From NCBI GenBank assembly GCA_947478005.1, contig CANJVG010000018.1:1-39073 (forward strand): a stretch of DNA of 39,073 bases, written 5' to 3'. A model generated the notes under the pieces. It saw nothing but the letters and a program-made list of their open reading frames with translations, did no database searches and was not told the DNA's origin. The position numbers and the translations under genes are program-made. The stretch's first letter is position 1, and each line of letters begins with the position of its first letter. Positions 1 through 7,418 of the stretch are shown here, in pieces. This DNA is from Bacteroidota bacterium (GTDB taxonomy: Bacteria; Bacteroidota; Bacteroidia; Chitinophagales; LD1).

Positions 1-375
1 ACTCATCATTTGCGAGGTGCCCATATTGGTATAGGTGGTGCCTCCGGCAGGGTCCAGCTCTACTTGTATATACTTGGCTCCGCTGCCCCAGCTGATGCCC
101 GCAAAAGTGCCGCTAAGCACCGTGCCCTGGCCTACTGTTACACTAAACAGGCCCAGCTTATTGGTGCTTACTGTTTGGCGCTCCTGATACACTACGGTGC
201 CGGTGGCGGTGCCTGTATGAATACTAAACCTTACGGCCACCGCCTGGTTGGCTATCAAATTGCCGCTGGTGCTGCGCGCTACGGCCTGGTAGGGAACACC
301 CTGAGGCGCCTGCGCCATTAGGCCCGTGGTCAATAAAATAAATAGAGCTGCGCTTAGTAATCCTTTTTTGACCAT
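1..375 (-). CDS. Secreted surface protein, N-terminal part (cut by window start)
   Basis: The minus strand is open from an ATG at 375 down to base 1 (125 codons) and runs off the window. The protein starts with MVKKGLLSAALFILLTTG and continues LMAQAPQGVPYQAVARS, a Sec signal peptide with cleavage near AQA. The rest, with motifs such as VVYQERQTVSTNKLGLF and GTFAGISWGSGAKYIQVELD, matches a beta-rich N-terminal domain I know from Bacteroidota cell-surface proteins, which often continue into collagen-like or tail-fibre-like regions. The function is unknown; surface adhesion is a guess. It is divergent from the lipoprotein genes to its right. The opposite-strand reading here lacks family features, so the minus strand is the coding one. 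Confidence 0.8.
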   Translation of the reverse strand, partial: MVKKGLLSAALFILLTTGLMAQAPQGVPYQAVARSTSGNLIANQAVAVRFSIHTGTATGTVVYQERQTVSTNKLGLFSVTVGQGTVLSGTFAGISWGSGAKYIQVELDPAGGTTYTNMGTSQMMS

Positions 376-593
376 GGTCTGCTTTTTCTGAATGGTTATT
401 GTTTATCTTCCTTTGTTTCTACCGGTTGTCGGGTTTATAGCCTGCGTTTTAAAAACAATAATTGCGTACATCTGTTTTGAGCAGATAGAAGTGCAGATAC
501 CATTAGAAAATAAAAAGGAAAAAGTCGGTGCCTGGTCCCTTTTTGACAGTGTAATCCTAAACGAGGGCAAAAATCTAAAAGAAATTAAAAATT

Positions 594-617
594 AAAATGA
601 GCACATAGGCTCAATTT
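594..617 (+). promoter_or_regulatory. Palindromic operator and promoter of the lipoprotein cluster
   Basis: Left arm AAAATGAG, core CACATAGG, right arm CTCAATTT. A -7 box TATATTTG follows at 637-644, with its centre 35 bp from the palindrome centre. The predicted transcript starts near 648 and gives a leader of about 55 nt before the ATG at 703. This is the only clear signal in the 327-bp gap between the first two genes. On the minus side a weaker GATTTTTG sits at 568-575, again 34 bp from the centre, but I see no clear terminator beyond it. Confidence 0.7.
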
Positions 618-702
618 AATGATAAAAATAATTTTTTATATTTGCACCGATTTAGAATCGCACACACTTATTCTAATTATAAATTTAAAATTATACGGTC
701 GC

Positions 703-1455
703 ATGAAACAGCTCAAATTGTTTTTTTACTCAATGGTGCTCTGCTCTGTCCTGAGTAGTTGCAAAATGTCCCTTATTCCTAATTACACAACAGTAGATAA
801 ACTCAGCCGGCTTAATTCCGGAATGAGCAAAGCGACTGTACTTCAAACCTTGAATAACGTTTATCCATTTGACATCATGAACGGTGAATTGGACGGATGC
901 GAAGTTCATTTATACAAATACAAACACCCTAACCAACAGACTTTCAGTAACATTGAAAGTAAATCTGGATTGCGAGGCGGGCGTGAAAAATACCTCAAAG
1001 AAGGTGATGCCTACCTTGTTTATAAAAATGGTACGCTTTATAGTGCCCATACCTCAGCCAACTCCGATTTAGCATCCTTGCTCGCTTCTATAAAAGAGGT
1101 GGATAATGTGTGCCAAAATAAAGTGGCTAAAGGCTGTATGGATCCATTGTCTATAAACTATAACCCAGACGCGATGGAAGACGATGGAACATGCGAATAC
1201 TGTGAGTGCGGTTCGGTAAAAAACCCTGACTACAATTCAAGCAGGCCAAAATCTGAGTGTAATTCTCCGTGTATAAAGTCGACTAAAGAGACCACTAATA
1301 AAAAGAGTTGCGGCACTTGCGACCTGATTGATGCAATAAGAACCTCTTCCTCTAATGTAAGCCTAAATATTGACTTAGGTAAGCTGGAGGCAGAACAAGC
1401 AGAAAGTAAAAATGAATCGGCTAAAAAGAAAGTTGCTGCCAAGCTAAGGAAATAG
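703..1455 (+). CDS. Lipoprotein with Cys-rich calcium-like repeat motif
   Basis: A 250-residue lipoprotein. The ATG at 703 is preferred over the upstream in-frame ATG at 619 because it starts a proper signal peptide (MKQLKLFFYSMVLCSVLSSC, lipobox LSSC) and because 619 lies upstream of the predicted transcription start. Residues 20-130 are paralogous to the next two genes (IPNYTTV, then a GM/GY-x-x-x-x-V segment and an LYKYK strand), with a loose resemblance to BamE/SmpA-type folds that I cannot confirm. Near residue 147 there is GCMDPLSINYNPDAMEDDG followed by TC, a motif seen in many Bacteroidota and marine surface proteins. The C-terminus is charged (Lys/Glu). It is first of three tandem paralogues. 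Function unknown. Confidence 0.8.
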   Translation: MKQLKLFFYSMVLCSVLSSCKMSLIPNYTTVDKLSRLNSGMSKATVLQTLNNVYPFDIMNGELDGCEVHLYKYKHPNQQTFSNIESKSGLRGGREKYLKEGDAYLVYKNGTLYSAHTSANSDLASLLASIKEVDNVCQNKVAKGCMDPLSINYNPDAMEDDGTCEYCECGSVKNPDYNSSRPKSECNSPCIKSTKETTNKKSCGTCDLIDAIRTSSSNVSLNIDLGKLEAEQAESKNESAKKKVAAKLRK

Positions 1456-1481
1456 TGGTGGATTACCTTAAAAATACGAAT

Positions 1482-1979
1482 ATGAAAAACTTGATCATTA
1501 GCTCGATTTTAATGCTGGCTCTAACGGGGTGCAGCAAGAAAATAATACCCAATTACACAACTGTCCAGGAAATATACAACCTTAAAAAGGGGTATTCTAT
1601 GGATAAGGTTAATTCAACGCTTGGAGTAGGTCCCTATGAATTTTACACCAACTTTAATGACGGCAATAAAGTGTTGGTTTATAAATATAAAAAGCAGTAT
1701 CAGTTAGTTCCAATAAATCAACAAGACAGCCGCGAGAGCCTTTCGGGCGGTAGCGCAGAAAAGTTTAAGAATGAAGGAGATGTGTATGTGATTTTTGACC
1801 AGAAATCGAACGATATGGTTTATTACATCACCGATAGCGGAAGGAAACTTGCTAAAGGGATAATAAATCAAAGCAATCAATTGAAGCTTATTAAGCAGGA
1901 TCCTACTAAATATAAGGAGCTGTATTCGGCTATGCAGAAAAATGATAAATTTTCATTTTTAAAGATTTTCAGCAAGTAA
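1482..1979 (+). CDS. Lipoprotein, second of three tandem paralogues
   Basis: A 165-residue protein starting at the ATG at 1482 (MKNLIISSILMLALTGCSKK, lipobox LTGC). An in-frame GTG at 1455 would add nine residues in front of the signal peptide, so 1482 is chosen. The mature part IIPNYTTVQEIYNLKKG through LVYKYKKQYQ to the ESLSGG segment is close to the N-terminal half of the 2017-3069 gene and more distant from 703-1455. It begins 26 bp after the stop of the previous gene, so it is probably in the same operon under the palindromic promoter at 594. The pattern of GYSMDKVNSTLG followed by strands recalls BamE-like lipoproteins, without proof. Confidence 0.8.
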   Translation: MKNLIISSILMLALTGCSKKIIPNYTTVQEIYNLKKGYSMDKVNSTLGVGPYEFYTNFNDGNKVLVYKYKKQYQLVPINQQDSRESLSGGSAEKFKNEGDVYVIFDQKSNDMVYYITDSGRKLAKGIINQSNQLKLIKQDPTKYKELYSAMQKNDKFSFLKIFSK

Positions 1980-2016
1980 TTTTCTTTCCTAACTGAAGGA
2001 CTCGATAAAAACAATT

Positions 2017-3069
2017 ATGAGAAACTTTTTGATCCTATTTGCTTTGTTTTTGACCATTTCAGGATGCAGCAAAAAAATAATACCTAACTACACCACCGTT
2101 CAGGAGATATATAATCTGAAAAAGGGGATGAGCTTAGATAGAGTCAATGCTACACTTGGCATCGGGCCTTATGAATTTTACACCACCTTTGAAGGAGGTG
2201 ACAAAGTATTGGTTTACAAATACAAAAAACAATATCAGCTTATTCCTTCAAATGAATTGAATGACCGAGAAGGTTTATCCGGTGGCGGCACCGAGCGATA
2301 CAAAAACGAGGGTGATCTTTACATTGTTTTCGACCAGAAAACCAACGAAATGGTATATTTTGTTACCACAAAGGGAAGAGAAATTGCTAAGAAAATAATT
2401 AATGAAAGTAATCAATTAAGATTGTTGAAGTTGGAATCTACCCCGAATACCACCACTTCATTGACTACGAAAACCAGCGTAAGAAAAGCAACGAAAGCTA
2501 TGGATACCAAGGTAGTTAGTTTTATTCGTGAGCAAGCAGTGCCGGTTGAATCGGAAGTAACCGAAAAAAATATATCTCCCGATGCTACCGTAGAGATTCA
2601 AGAGAAGAAAGCGGAAGAGCCCTTAGCTGAAAAGCAATCGGAGAAAGCCGATGAGCGAAAAGTTGAAGAGGAACCTAAGGTTGTTCCGGAATCGAAAGAC
2701 AAGATTGTAGAGAAAGTAGCGGAAAAATCTCCTTCGAATACAATCGATGAAGAATCGTCTATTCCTGCGTCTAAAGAAACACCCAAAGCTAAGCCGGTCG
2801 AAATCGGAACAAATAAAAAATTACCCGTTCCAAGTTTTCTGGGCGTGTGTTCAGCTGTTGCCAAAGAAAACGATGCCAAAAAATTATCCGCTGCTTTAGG
2901 AGATTTAGGTTACCCTTCCGGTTACTTGTGGATTCCGGATTATGATGCGTCAGGCAAAAAATTATTCCGCGTGTATATAGGGCCCTTTAAAAGTAAAGAA
3001 GCGACCGATGGTTGGCTTCAAGAAATTAAGCCAATTTATCCAAATGCCTATTTTCTGTTACTGAAATAG
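2017..3069 (+). CDS. Lipoprotein with paralogous N-domain and C-terminal SPOR-like domain
   Basis: A 350-residue lipoprotein (MRNFLILFALFLTISGCSKK, lipobox ISGC). Residues 18-140 repeat the domain of the preceding gene almost motif for motif (IIPNYTTVQEIYNLKKG). Residues about 150-260 form a low-complexity Glu/Lys/Pro/Val spacer that could span the periplasm. Residues about 270-350 look like a SPOR domain (VPSFLGVC, then LFRVYIGPFKSKEAT and a final YFLLLK strand), which in known families binds denuded peptidoglycan glycan strands. The layout suggests an outer-membrane-anchored, peptidoglycan-reaching version of its neighbours. It is the last gene of the three-gene cluster, 37 bp after the second. 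Confidence 0.8.
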   Translation: MRNFLILFALFLTISGCSKKIIPNYTTVQEIYNLKKGMSLDRVNATLGIGPYEFYTTFEGGDKVLVYKYKKQYQLIPSNELNDREGLSGGGTERYKNEGDLYIVFDQKTNEMVYFVTTKGREIAKKIINESNQLRLLKLESTPNTTTSLTTKTSVRKATKAMDTKVVSFIREQAVPVESEVTEKNISPDATVEIQEKKAEEPLAEKQSEKADERKVEEEPKVVPESKDKIVEKVAEKSPSNTIDEESSIPASKETPKAKPVEIGTNKKLPVPSFLGVCSAVAKENDAKKLSAALGDLGYPSGYLWIPDYDASGKKLFRVYIGPFKSKEATDGWLQEIKPIYPNAYFLLLK

Positions 3070-3080
3070 GCAGGGGAAGA

Positions 3081-3488
3081 TTAGCTAGCATAAGTTGAGG
3101 TCATCGGTAATGCCAATTGATTCTTCTTTATCATCCTGACCACTTCAATTCCAGATAAGGTTCGTTCTGCGGATTCAAAGTTTTTGAAGCCAAGCATATT
3201 TTGAATCCGCCACTTTATAGATCGATGGTCCTGCTCAATCCGGTTATTCAGATATTTGCATTGCCTGATTTTGATTTTTGAATAGTTCCTCTTGTTGTAA
3301 ACCCTGATGCCTTGTCTGTTGACACCGCTCTTGTCAATATTGATCACAACCGGAATACTACTTCCTTCAATCGCCTCGATCAAAAACCGTTTCGCAGCAA
3401 ACGTATTTCTTCTCTTGGTAAGCAAAAAGTCTATCGTGTTCCCCTGCTTATCAAAGGCCCGATACAAATACATCCATTCTCCTTTCAC
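3081..3488 (-). pseudogene. IS6-type transposase, C-terminal fragment
   Basis: The minus strand encodes 135 residues that match the C-terminal part of IS6/IS26-group DDE transposases: KGEWMYLYRAFDKQGNTIDF at the start, the second acidic residue in INIDKSG, and the glutamate in NNRIEQDHRSIKWR. The N-terminal helix-turn-helix and first catalytic Asp (normally just before the IKVKGEW-like segment) are missing. An in-frame stop lies immediately upstream of IKVKG, and the sequence at 3489-3610 no longer reads as transposase. The full family length is about 220-240 residues, so about 40 percent is lost and the copy is dead. It abuts the lipoprotein cluster by 11 bp. Confidence 0.85.
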
Positions 3489-3615
3489 TTTGATTTATCC
3501 CATTCACTTTTCATTGGTGAAATGCGATATTTATTTTGGTATGTTTAGGTGTATTTGGAATTATTGCGGTTGTCAACAACGTCACCCTACGCGTCACCTT
3601 AAAATTTTGGCATAA

Positions 3616-3649
3616 AAAAAGGGCTTCAGTGAAAACGCTGAAACCCTTA
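3616..3649 (-). terminator. Rho-independent terminator of the tRNA-Leu locus
   Basis: On the minus strand GGGTTTCAG and CTGAAGCCC form a 9-bp stem (one G-U pair) around a short loop and are followed by seven T residues. It lies just downstream of the tRNA-Leu 3' fragment and is probably the original terminator of that tRNA. Confidence 0.75.
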
Positions 3650-3658
3650 CTAGGCTTG

Positions 3659-3712
3659 TACCGCGGGCGGGAATCGAACCCGCACGATATTTAAGTATCA
3701 CAGGATTTTAAG
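3659..3712 (-). tRNA. tRNA-Leu(UAA) 3' fragment, likely attachment-site remnant
   Basis: Read on the minus strand this is the 3' half of a class II tRNA: anticodon loop CTTAAAA (anticodon UAA), the 3' anticodon-stem strand TCCTG, a long variable arm, a perfect T-arm GCGGG TTCGATT CCCGC, the acceptor strand CCGCGGT and discriminator A. The 5' acceptor strand, the D-arm and a matching 5' anticodon stem are absent; bases to the right (CAAGT and beyond) do not pair. A tRNA kept only from the anticodon loop onward is the usual scar of a tyrosine-integrase element. By orientation the element would lie to the right (above 3713), with the intact tRNA at its far end. No integrase or intact tRNA is in this window. 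Confidence 0.8.
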
Positions 3713-3939
3713 ACTTGTTTCAGATGAGGTATTTTAAGTATTACCTGCTCAATGTAAAGGCCTATTTCGCTGTGGATTTTAAGCGCCTCTTCGATAAACC
3801 GCACTGGATACATAGTTTGAATATATATTCAAATGAATTCGTATTGAAGCGTATTAAGATACTTTTAATGTACGATTCCAGAGATATTTTCAATACTCAC
3901 AACGAAAATAACATACTATGAAAAAGGTAAACCATCCCC

Positions 3940-4413
3940 ATGAAAGACATCACGCTTGCCATTCCATCAATGCCGAATTTTGCGGCAGCTTTGCTCGGCA
4001 ATGGGAAGAGCTATGACGTATTGCTGAGGGAAATTCTCAAGTATGATTATTTCTGCGATGACCATCATTTTGTAACTCCCAAAGAATTACAGCAGAAACT
4101 TAACCTGAGCTATGAAAAATTCAGAAAGCAAATTAATATGCTTTATGACGATTTCATGCGCTCTATTTCAGGTCCGGATACATCTTTGTGCATACGCGAT
4201 AAGCTCTGTGCAATATATGTGTACTATTTTCAAAAAGAGGTGACTTTTTATGCGTGTCTTTCGGAATTGCCCAGAGTAGGAGAGCAGATGGAACTTCCAT
4301 TTATTAGGCCAATCATTGGCCACGACTTATTTCTTGTGCAAAGTGGAAAAGCCGGTCATAGAGATCAATTGAGGCCGAAGCGGATTGAGCACGAGGTTTG
4401 TATAATTCATTAA
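3940..4413 (+). CDS. Hypothetical protein with possible helix-turn-helix
   Basis: A 157-residue protein I do not recognise. Residues about 45-70 (TPKELQQKLNLSYEKFRKQI) have the spacing of a winged-helix or HTH segment, followed by NMLYDDFMRS. There is no signal peptide or membrane segment. The ATG at 3940 is the first in frame after an AT-rich stretch; the preceding 68-codon open stretch (3715-3921) is in a region without coding features. The gene lies directly inside the presumed tRNA-Leu integration boundary, so it may be foreign. It has no palindromic operator of its own that I can find. Confidence 0.55.
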   Translation: MKDITLAIPSMPNFAAALLGNGKSYDVLLREILKYDYFCDDHHFVTPKELQQKLNLSYEKFRKQINMLYDDFMRSISGPDTSLCIRDKLCAIYVYYFQKEVTFYACLSELPRVGEQMELPFIRPIIGHDLFLVQSGKAGHRDQLRPKRIEHEVCIIH

Positions 4414-4520
4414 ACTATCGAGCAGTGCTTGAAATATTGATTCGTAATGCGTTAGCTCCATTTAAGGGGTGGTCAAAAATGTCCGGCCTTCGTTGACTTA
4501 AAATTCTGGCCTAATGTGGT

Positions 4521-4646
4521 CTAAGCCTCCGGCTCCTCCAGCCTTACGAGTAATTCTTCTTTTTTAATGAAGATTTCCCCGTTTTCCTTTTTCCCCAGAA
4601 CCCATTCCGTCTCGCTCCTCAAGCAAAATTGAGTACACCTACTCAT
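4521..4646 (-). CDS. Possible small ORF or C-terminal gene remnant (41 aa)
   Basis: On the minus strand a 41-codon frame starts at ATG 4646 and ends at 4521. Its middle and end read EWVLGKKENGEIFIKKEELL and VRLEEPEA, which looks like real protein sequence (amphipathic, charged) and not random translation. The first codons overlap the palindromic operator at 4626-4649, so the start is doubtful and this may be the tail of a lost gene. Sequence beyond its 3' end (4466-4490, GGTGGTCAAAAATGTCCGG) resembles an insertion-sequence end, which fits a remnant. Family unknown. Confidence 0.35.
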   Translation of the reverse strand: MSRCTQFCLRSETEWVLGKKENGEIFIKKEELLVRLEEPEA

Positions 4647-4649
4647 AAC
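4626..4649 (+). promoter_or_regulatory. Palindromic operator upstream of hypothetical gene 4713
   Basis: Left arm AAATTGAG, core TACACCTA, right arm CTCATAAC. The right arm is degraded at its outer end. At the expected distance (centre 34 bp away) lies TAAAGTTA at 4668-4675, a weak -7 box. The ATG of the next gene is at 4713, giving a leader of about 35 nt. Confidence 0.55.
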
Positions 4650-4712
4650 AACTGGCAAATTTGGTCGTAAAGTTACACATCGGCAATAATTAGTTCACTA
4701 AATTTTACAACA

Positions 4713-5066
4713 ATGTTCCTTTACCTTAAAGACAAATCGGAATCTATTTTAGCTAAAGTTAAACCGGATTTCTTCATCAATTGGTTAGTCAGATGGTTGG
4801 AGCCAAGTCCAAAGCGACAAAATATGGGGCAAAAGCTGAACCTGCAGCTGATTCCAAACAAACTGCTCAACAATGTCAATATTACACGGTTTAAAATCTT
4901 GTTGACCAAGGAGCAATTGGTACAGAAAAAAATTGAAAATTACGAATATATTTTAAGAAACCTGCCGTTGGATTTGTTCATGGTAGGGGAGGACCCCATT
5001 AACGGAGCGACTGCTTTTGACCATGCCCAAACAATAAACGGTCATCAATTACCACTGAATCCTTAG
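4713..5066 (+). CDS. Hypothetical protein, 117 aa
   Basis: An unrecognised basic protein with no signal peptide. The middle part is rich in Lys/Asn/Leu (NLQLIPNKLLNNVNITRFKI) and the C-terminal part contains DLFMVGEDPINGATAFDHAQ. It is supported as a gene mainly by the palindromic operator and promoter-like sequence at 4626-4675 and by its position in the chain of operator-controlled genes, just before a sensor kinase. It could be a truncated or orphan reading frame. Confidence 0.45.
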   Translation: MFLYLKDKSESILAKVKPDFFINWLVRWLEPSPKRQNMGQKLNLQLIPNKLLNNVNITRFKILLTKEQLVQKKIENYEYILRNLPLDLFMVGEDPINGATAFDHAQTINGHQLPLNP

Positions 5067-5100
5067 AATGTGTATTGCATTATTCAGTTTCTTTTACTTG

Positions 5101-5150
5101 AAAATGAGTACATGTGCTTATTGTATCTTAATGTAGGCTGACGAATTTTG
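5101..5150 (+). promoter_or_regulatory. Palindromic operator and promoter of the PAS kinase
   Basis: Operator 5101-5124: left arm AAAATGAG, core TACATGTG, right arm CTTATTGT. The -7 box GAATTTTG is at 5143-5150, exactly 34 bp centre to centre. The predicted start near 5154 leaves a leader of about 75 nt before the ATG at 5229. Confidence 0.7.
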
Positions 5151-5228
5151 TACATTATTTTTTTACAGTGGCGCTTTGAAAAAAGACCACTGTGAACGGA
5201 TAGCTATAAAACCAAAGCCCAACAACTT

Positions 5229-6836
5229 ATGCCATTAGAAAAATATGAAGAAAAACTAAAGTCATTAAGGCCACTTTTAAGTGCCCCCAAAAGTCATCAC
5301 GAAATGACCGAATATTTCGGACAAATGGGTACCTGGGTGTTGGAATTTAGCTTGGGTAAGGCGGAATGGTCTAAACAGTGTTGCCTGATTTATGGATTGG
5401 AACCCCACGATCGGTTTCATACCTATGAAGAATGGTTATCGTTTATCCATAAGGATGATTTGCCTGAAGTCCTTCAAGAAATCGAAAAAACGAAAGTTGA
5501 ATTCTCGCCTGTTAGTCTTGAGTTCCGGATTGTAAAAACAAACGGGGATATAGCTTACGTAAGACAATATACAGAATATGATACCGATTATAAGGGACAC
5601 CCGATAGGAATCTACGGAATGCTTAAGGATGTATCAAATGAGCGAAAAACCAAAGAACAGCTGTTAACAGCGCTTACTCAACTGGAGCATTATAAAGGAG
5701 CCATAGATAGTTCTGCCATTGTATCAATAACCGATGAAACTGGCATTATTACATATGCCAATGAAGGGTTCTGCAAAATCTCGAAATATAGTGTGCAGGA
5801 ATTGGCAGGACAAAAACATAGTATTGTTAATTCAGGCTATCATCCGAAAAGCTTTTTTACCCAAATGTGGGATACTGTTAAACGTGGTGAAATTTGGCAG
5901 GGCGAAATAAAAAACAAGGCTAAGGATGGAACCTTTTATTGGGTTTTAACCACGATTAAACCTTTCTACAATAAAAACGGAGAAATTCAGCAGTATATTT
6001 CAGTTCGTTACGACATTACCGATAAAAAGTACTTGACAGAGCGGCTTCAAAATGTGAATAAAGAATTAGAGGCCAGGGTAAAAACCAGAACAAGTTTGTT
6101 GGAGCAGACAAACGAAAGCTTAGAGCAGTTTGTTTATTCTATTTCTCATGACCTTCGGTCGCCATTGCGGCTCATCAATAATTCCATTTCAATTCTCGAA
6201 AAAAATTATTATCAGGATGCATCTGCCGGGGCAAAGCAGTATTTGAGTATGATAAAGAACAGTGCTGTCAGTACCAGTAATTTGATAACAGACTTGCTCC
6301 ACCTTTCGAAAATAGGTAATGGTGAATTGTCCAAAAGTGTGGTAAACATAGATAAGCTCATTCAAACAATTATTGCCGAACTTTCGGCCACTCATTTATT
6401 GACAGCTAAAACAGTTATTAAGACCAGCCATATTGAATCGGTAGAGGCTAACGGAGGTTTGTTGCAGCAGGTATTCTTTAATCTTATTTCAAATGCTATC
6501 AAATTTTCCTCAAAGGTAGAGATGCCTGCGGTTGAGATAGGAATGATTTCTGTCTCAGATGAAAAAGTTTATTATGTAAGGGACAACGGGGTTGGCTTTG
6601 ATAGCGATAATGAAGAAGACCTTTTTAAGCCATTCAGAAGATTAAATTATGCCGATGAATTTGATGGTACCGGCCTAGGCCTTTCTATTGTTAAGCGAGT
6701 GATTATCAAACACGGGGGAAATGTGTGGGCTGAAAGCCGGCCGGGGCAAGGCGCCACATTTTATTTCACAGTCTGTCCGTCCTCAATCAATAAATCATCA
6801 CACTTGGACTTCAAGCTTGGGTTGTCAGCTGCTTAG
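5229..6836 (+). CDS. PAS-PAS sensor histidine kinase
   Basis: A 535-residue soluble histidine kinase. Residues about 30-140 form a PAS_3-type domain, residues about 155-265 a second PAS domain with the signature SIVNSGYHPKSFF and GEIKNKAKDGTFYWV seen in redox or aerotaxis-type PAS proteins, followed by a coiled coil. The HisKA H-box is SISHDLRSPLR with phospho-acceptor His307. The ATPase domain has the N-box NLISNAIKFSS (about 418-428), DNGVGFD (452-458) and GTGLGLSIVKR (480-490). No transmembrane segment and no receiver. The second PAS is strikingly similar to the stand-alone PAS protein at 17678, and both genes carry the palindromic operator. Its response partner is not evident; a broken response-regulator fragment follows 175 bp downstream. 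Confidence 0.92.
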   Translation: MPLEKYEEKLKSLRPLLSAPKSHHEMTEYFGQMGTWVLEFSLGKAEWSKQCCLIYGLEPHDRFHTYEEWLSFIHKDDLPEVLQEIEKTKVEFSPVSLEFRIVKTNGDIAYVRQYTEYDTDYKGHPIGIYGMLKDVSNERKTKEQLLTALTQLEHYKGAIDSSAIVSITDETGIITYANEGFCKISKYSVQELAGQKHSIVNSGYHPKSFFTQMWDTVKRGEIWQGEIKNKAKDGTFYWVLTTIKPFYNKNGEIQQYISVRYDITDKKYLTERLQNVNKELEARVKTRTSLLEQTNESLEQFVYSISHDLRSPLRLINNSISILEKNYYQDASAGAKQYLSMIKNSAVSTSNLITDLLHLSKIGNGELSKSVVNIDKLIQTIIAELSATHLLTAKTVIKTSHIESVEANGGLLQQVFFNLISNAIKFSSKVEMPAVEIGMISVSDEKVYYVRDNGVGFDSDNEEDLFKPFRRLNYADEFDGTGLGLSIVKRVIIKHGGNVWAESRPGQGATFYFTVCPSSINKSSHLDFKLGLSAA

Positions 6837-7011
6837 ATGAGGTGTATTTTATTTCCTATTCTATTTCCGGCCTTGCTGCCTCATATGTGCAGCAGTGTTC
6901 TTCACGGTTTGTTCAATAAATATATTTTCGTGCGTTTAGTCCTTACTTTTGGACCAATCAAAGGTAATATCCAAGTGCGTGACGGGCATATAATTGGCAA
7001 AAATATATTAA

Positions 7012-7139
7012 TGCCAACTATACCCGCTCTAGAATTAGTTGTAGAAGACGAAAAGAACATTCGTGCGAATATGGTCCGCTTCTTTACCATGAATTGTTAC
7101 AAAACACGGACTCAGCATCTTGGGCTATGGCTGCCTTAA
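7012..7139 (+). pseudogene. Broken response-regulator fragment
   Basis: From the ATG at 7012 the frame reads ELVVEDEKNIRANMVRFFTM, a near copy of residues 6-27 of the receiver encoded at 14330 (ILIVEDEKNIRENMVTLLTM). The DNA GAAGACGAAAAGAACATTCG is identical in both. After about 35 residues the similarity degrades and the frame stops at 7139, so the phospho-acceptor Asp and the rest of the receiver are missing. The upstream part of the open frame (from 6837) has no family features. This is probably a decayed duplicate that once followed the kinase at 5229. Apart from it and the operator at 7260, the 6837-7418 gap shows nothing else. Confidence 0.75.
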
Positions 7140-7259
7140 AGTGATTTCTATCAATTTTCTTTTTTAGTAAACAGAACGTGCCATTCTTTATTCAGGTGGA
7201 TTCCCCCTCCCTTTCCTGACATCCATAATTTTCAATTTCACAATTTATTGCATTCAAGA

Positions 7260-7309
7260 AAAATGAGTACATGCGCCTATACAGTATTGTGTTGTAGCAT
7301 ATAGATTTG
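7260..7309 (+). promoter_or_regulatory. Palindromic operator and promoter of the hybrid kinase
   Basis: Operator 7260-7283: left arm AAAATGAG, core TACATGCG, right arm CCTATACA. The -7 box TAGATTTG is at 7302-7309, exactly 34 bp centre to centre. The predicted start near 7313 leaves a leader of about 106 nt, the longest among these promoters. Confidence 0.72.
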
Positions 7310-7418
7310 CTCCTAGTTAAGAATACACACCGAAAGGAAACTCCCCAAAGGTATTTTGTTGAGTTGAAGAATTTTAAATTTTATGAGCAAAACTGCACAC
7401 TTGTATAATTAGGAACTT

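Noticed and set aside
10-321. Open frame on the plus strand at the window start
   Set aside because: It is the reverse of a clear signal-peptide protein on the minus strand (1-375) with known family motifs.
392-595. 67-codon plus-strand frame
   Set aside because: Hydrophobic start but no family features; it ends at the palindromic promoter region and overlaps the upstream region of two divergent genes.
3715-3921. 68-codon frame next to the tRNA fragment
   Set aside because: AT-rich, begins inside the junction of the tRNA scar, has no recognisable sequence and no promoter.
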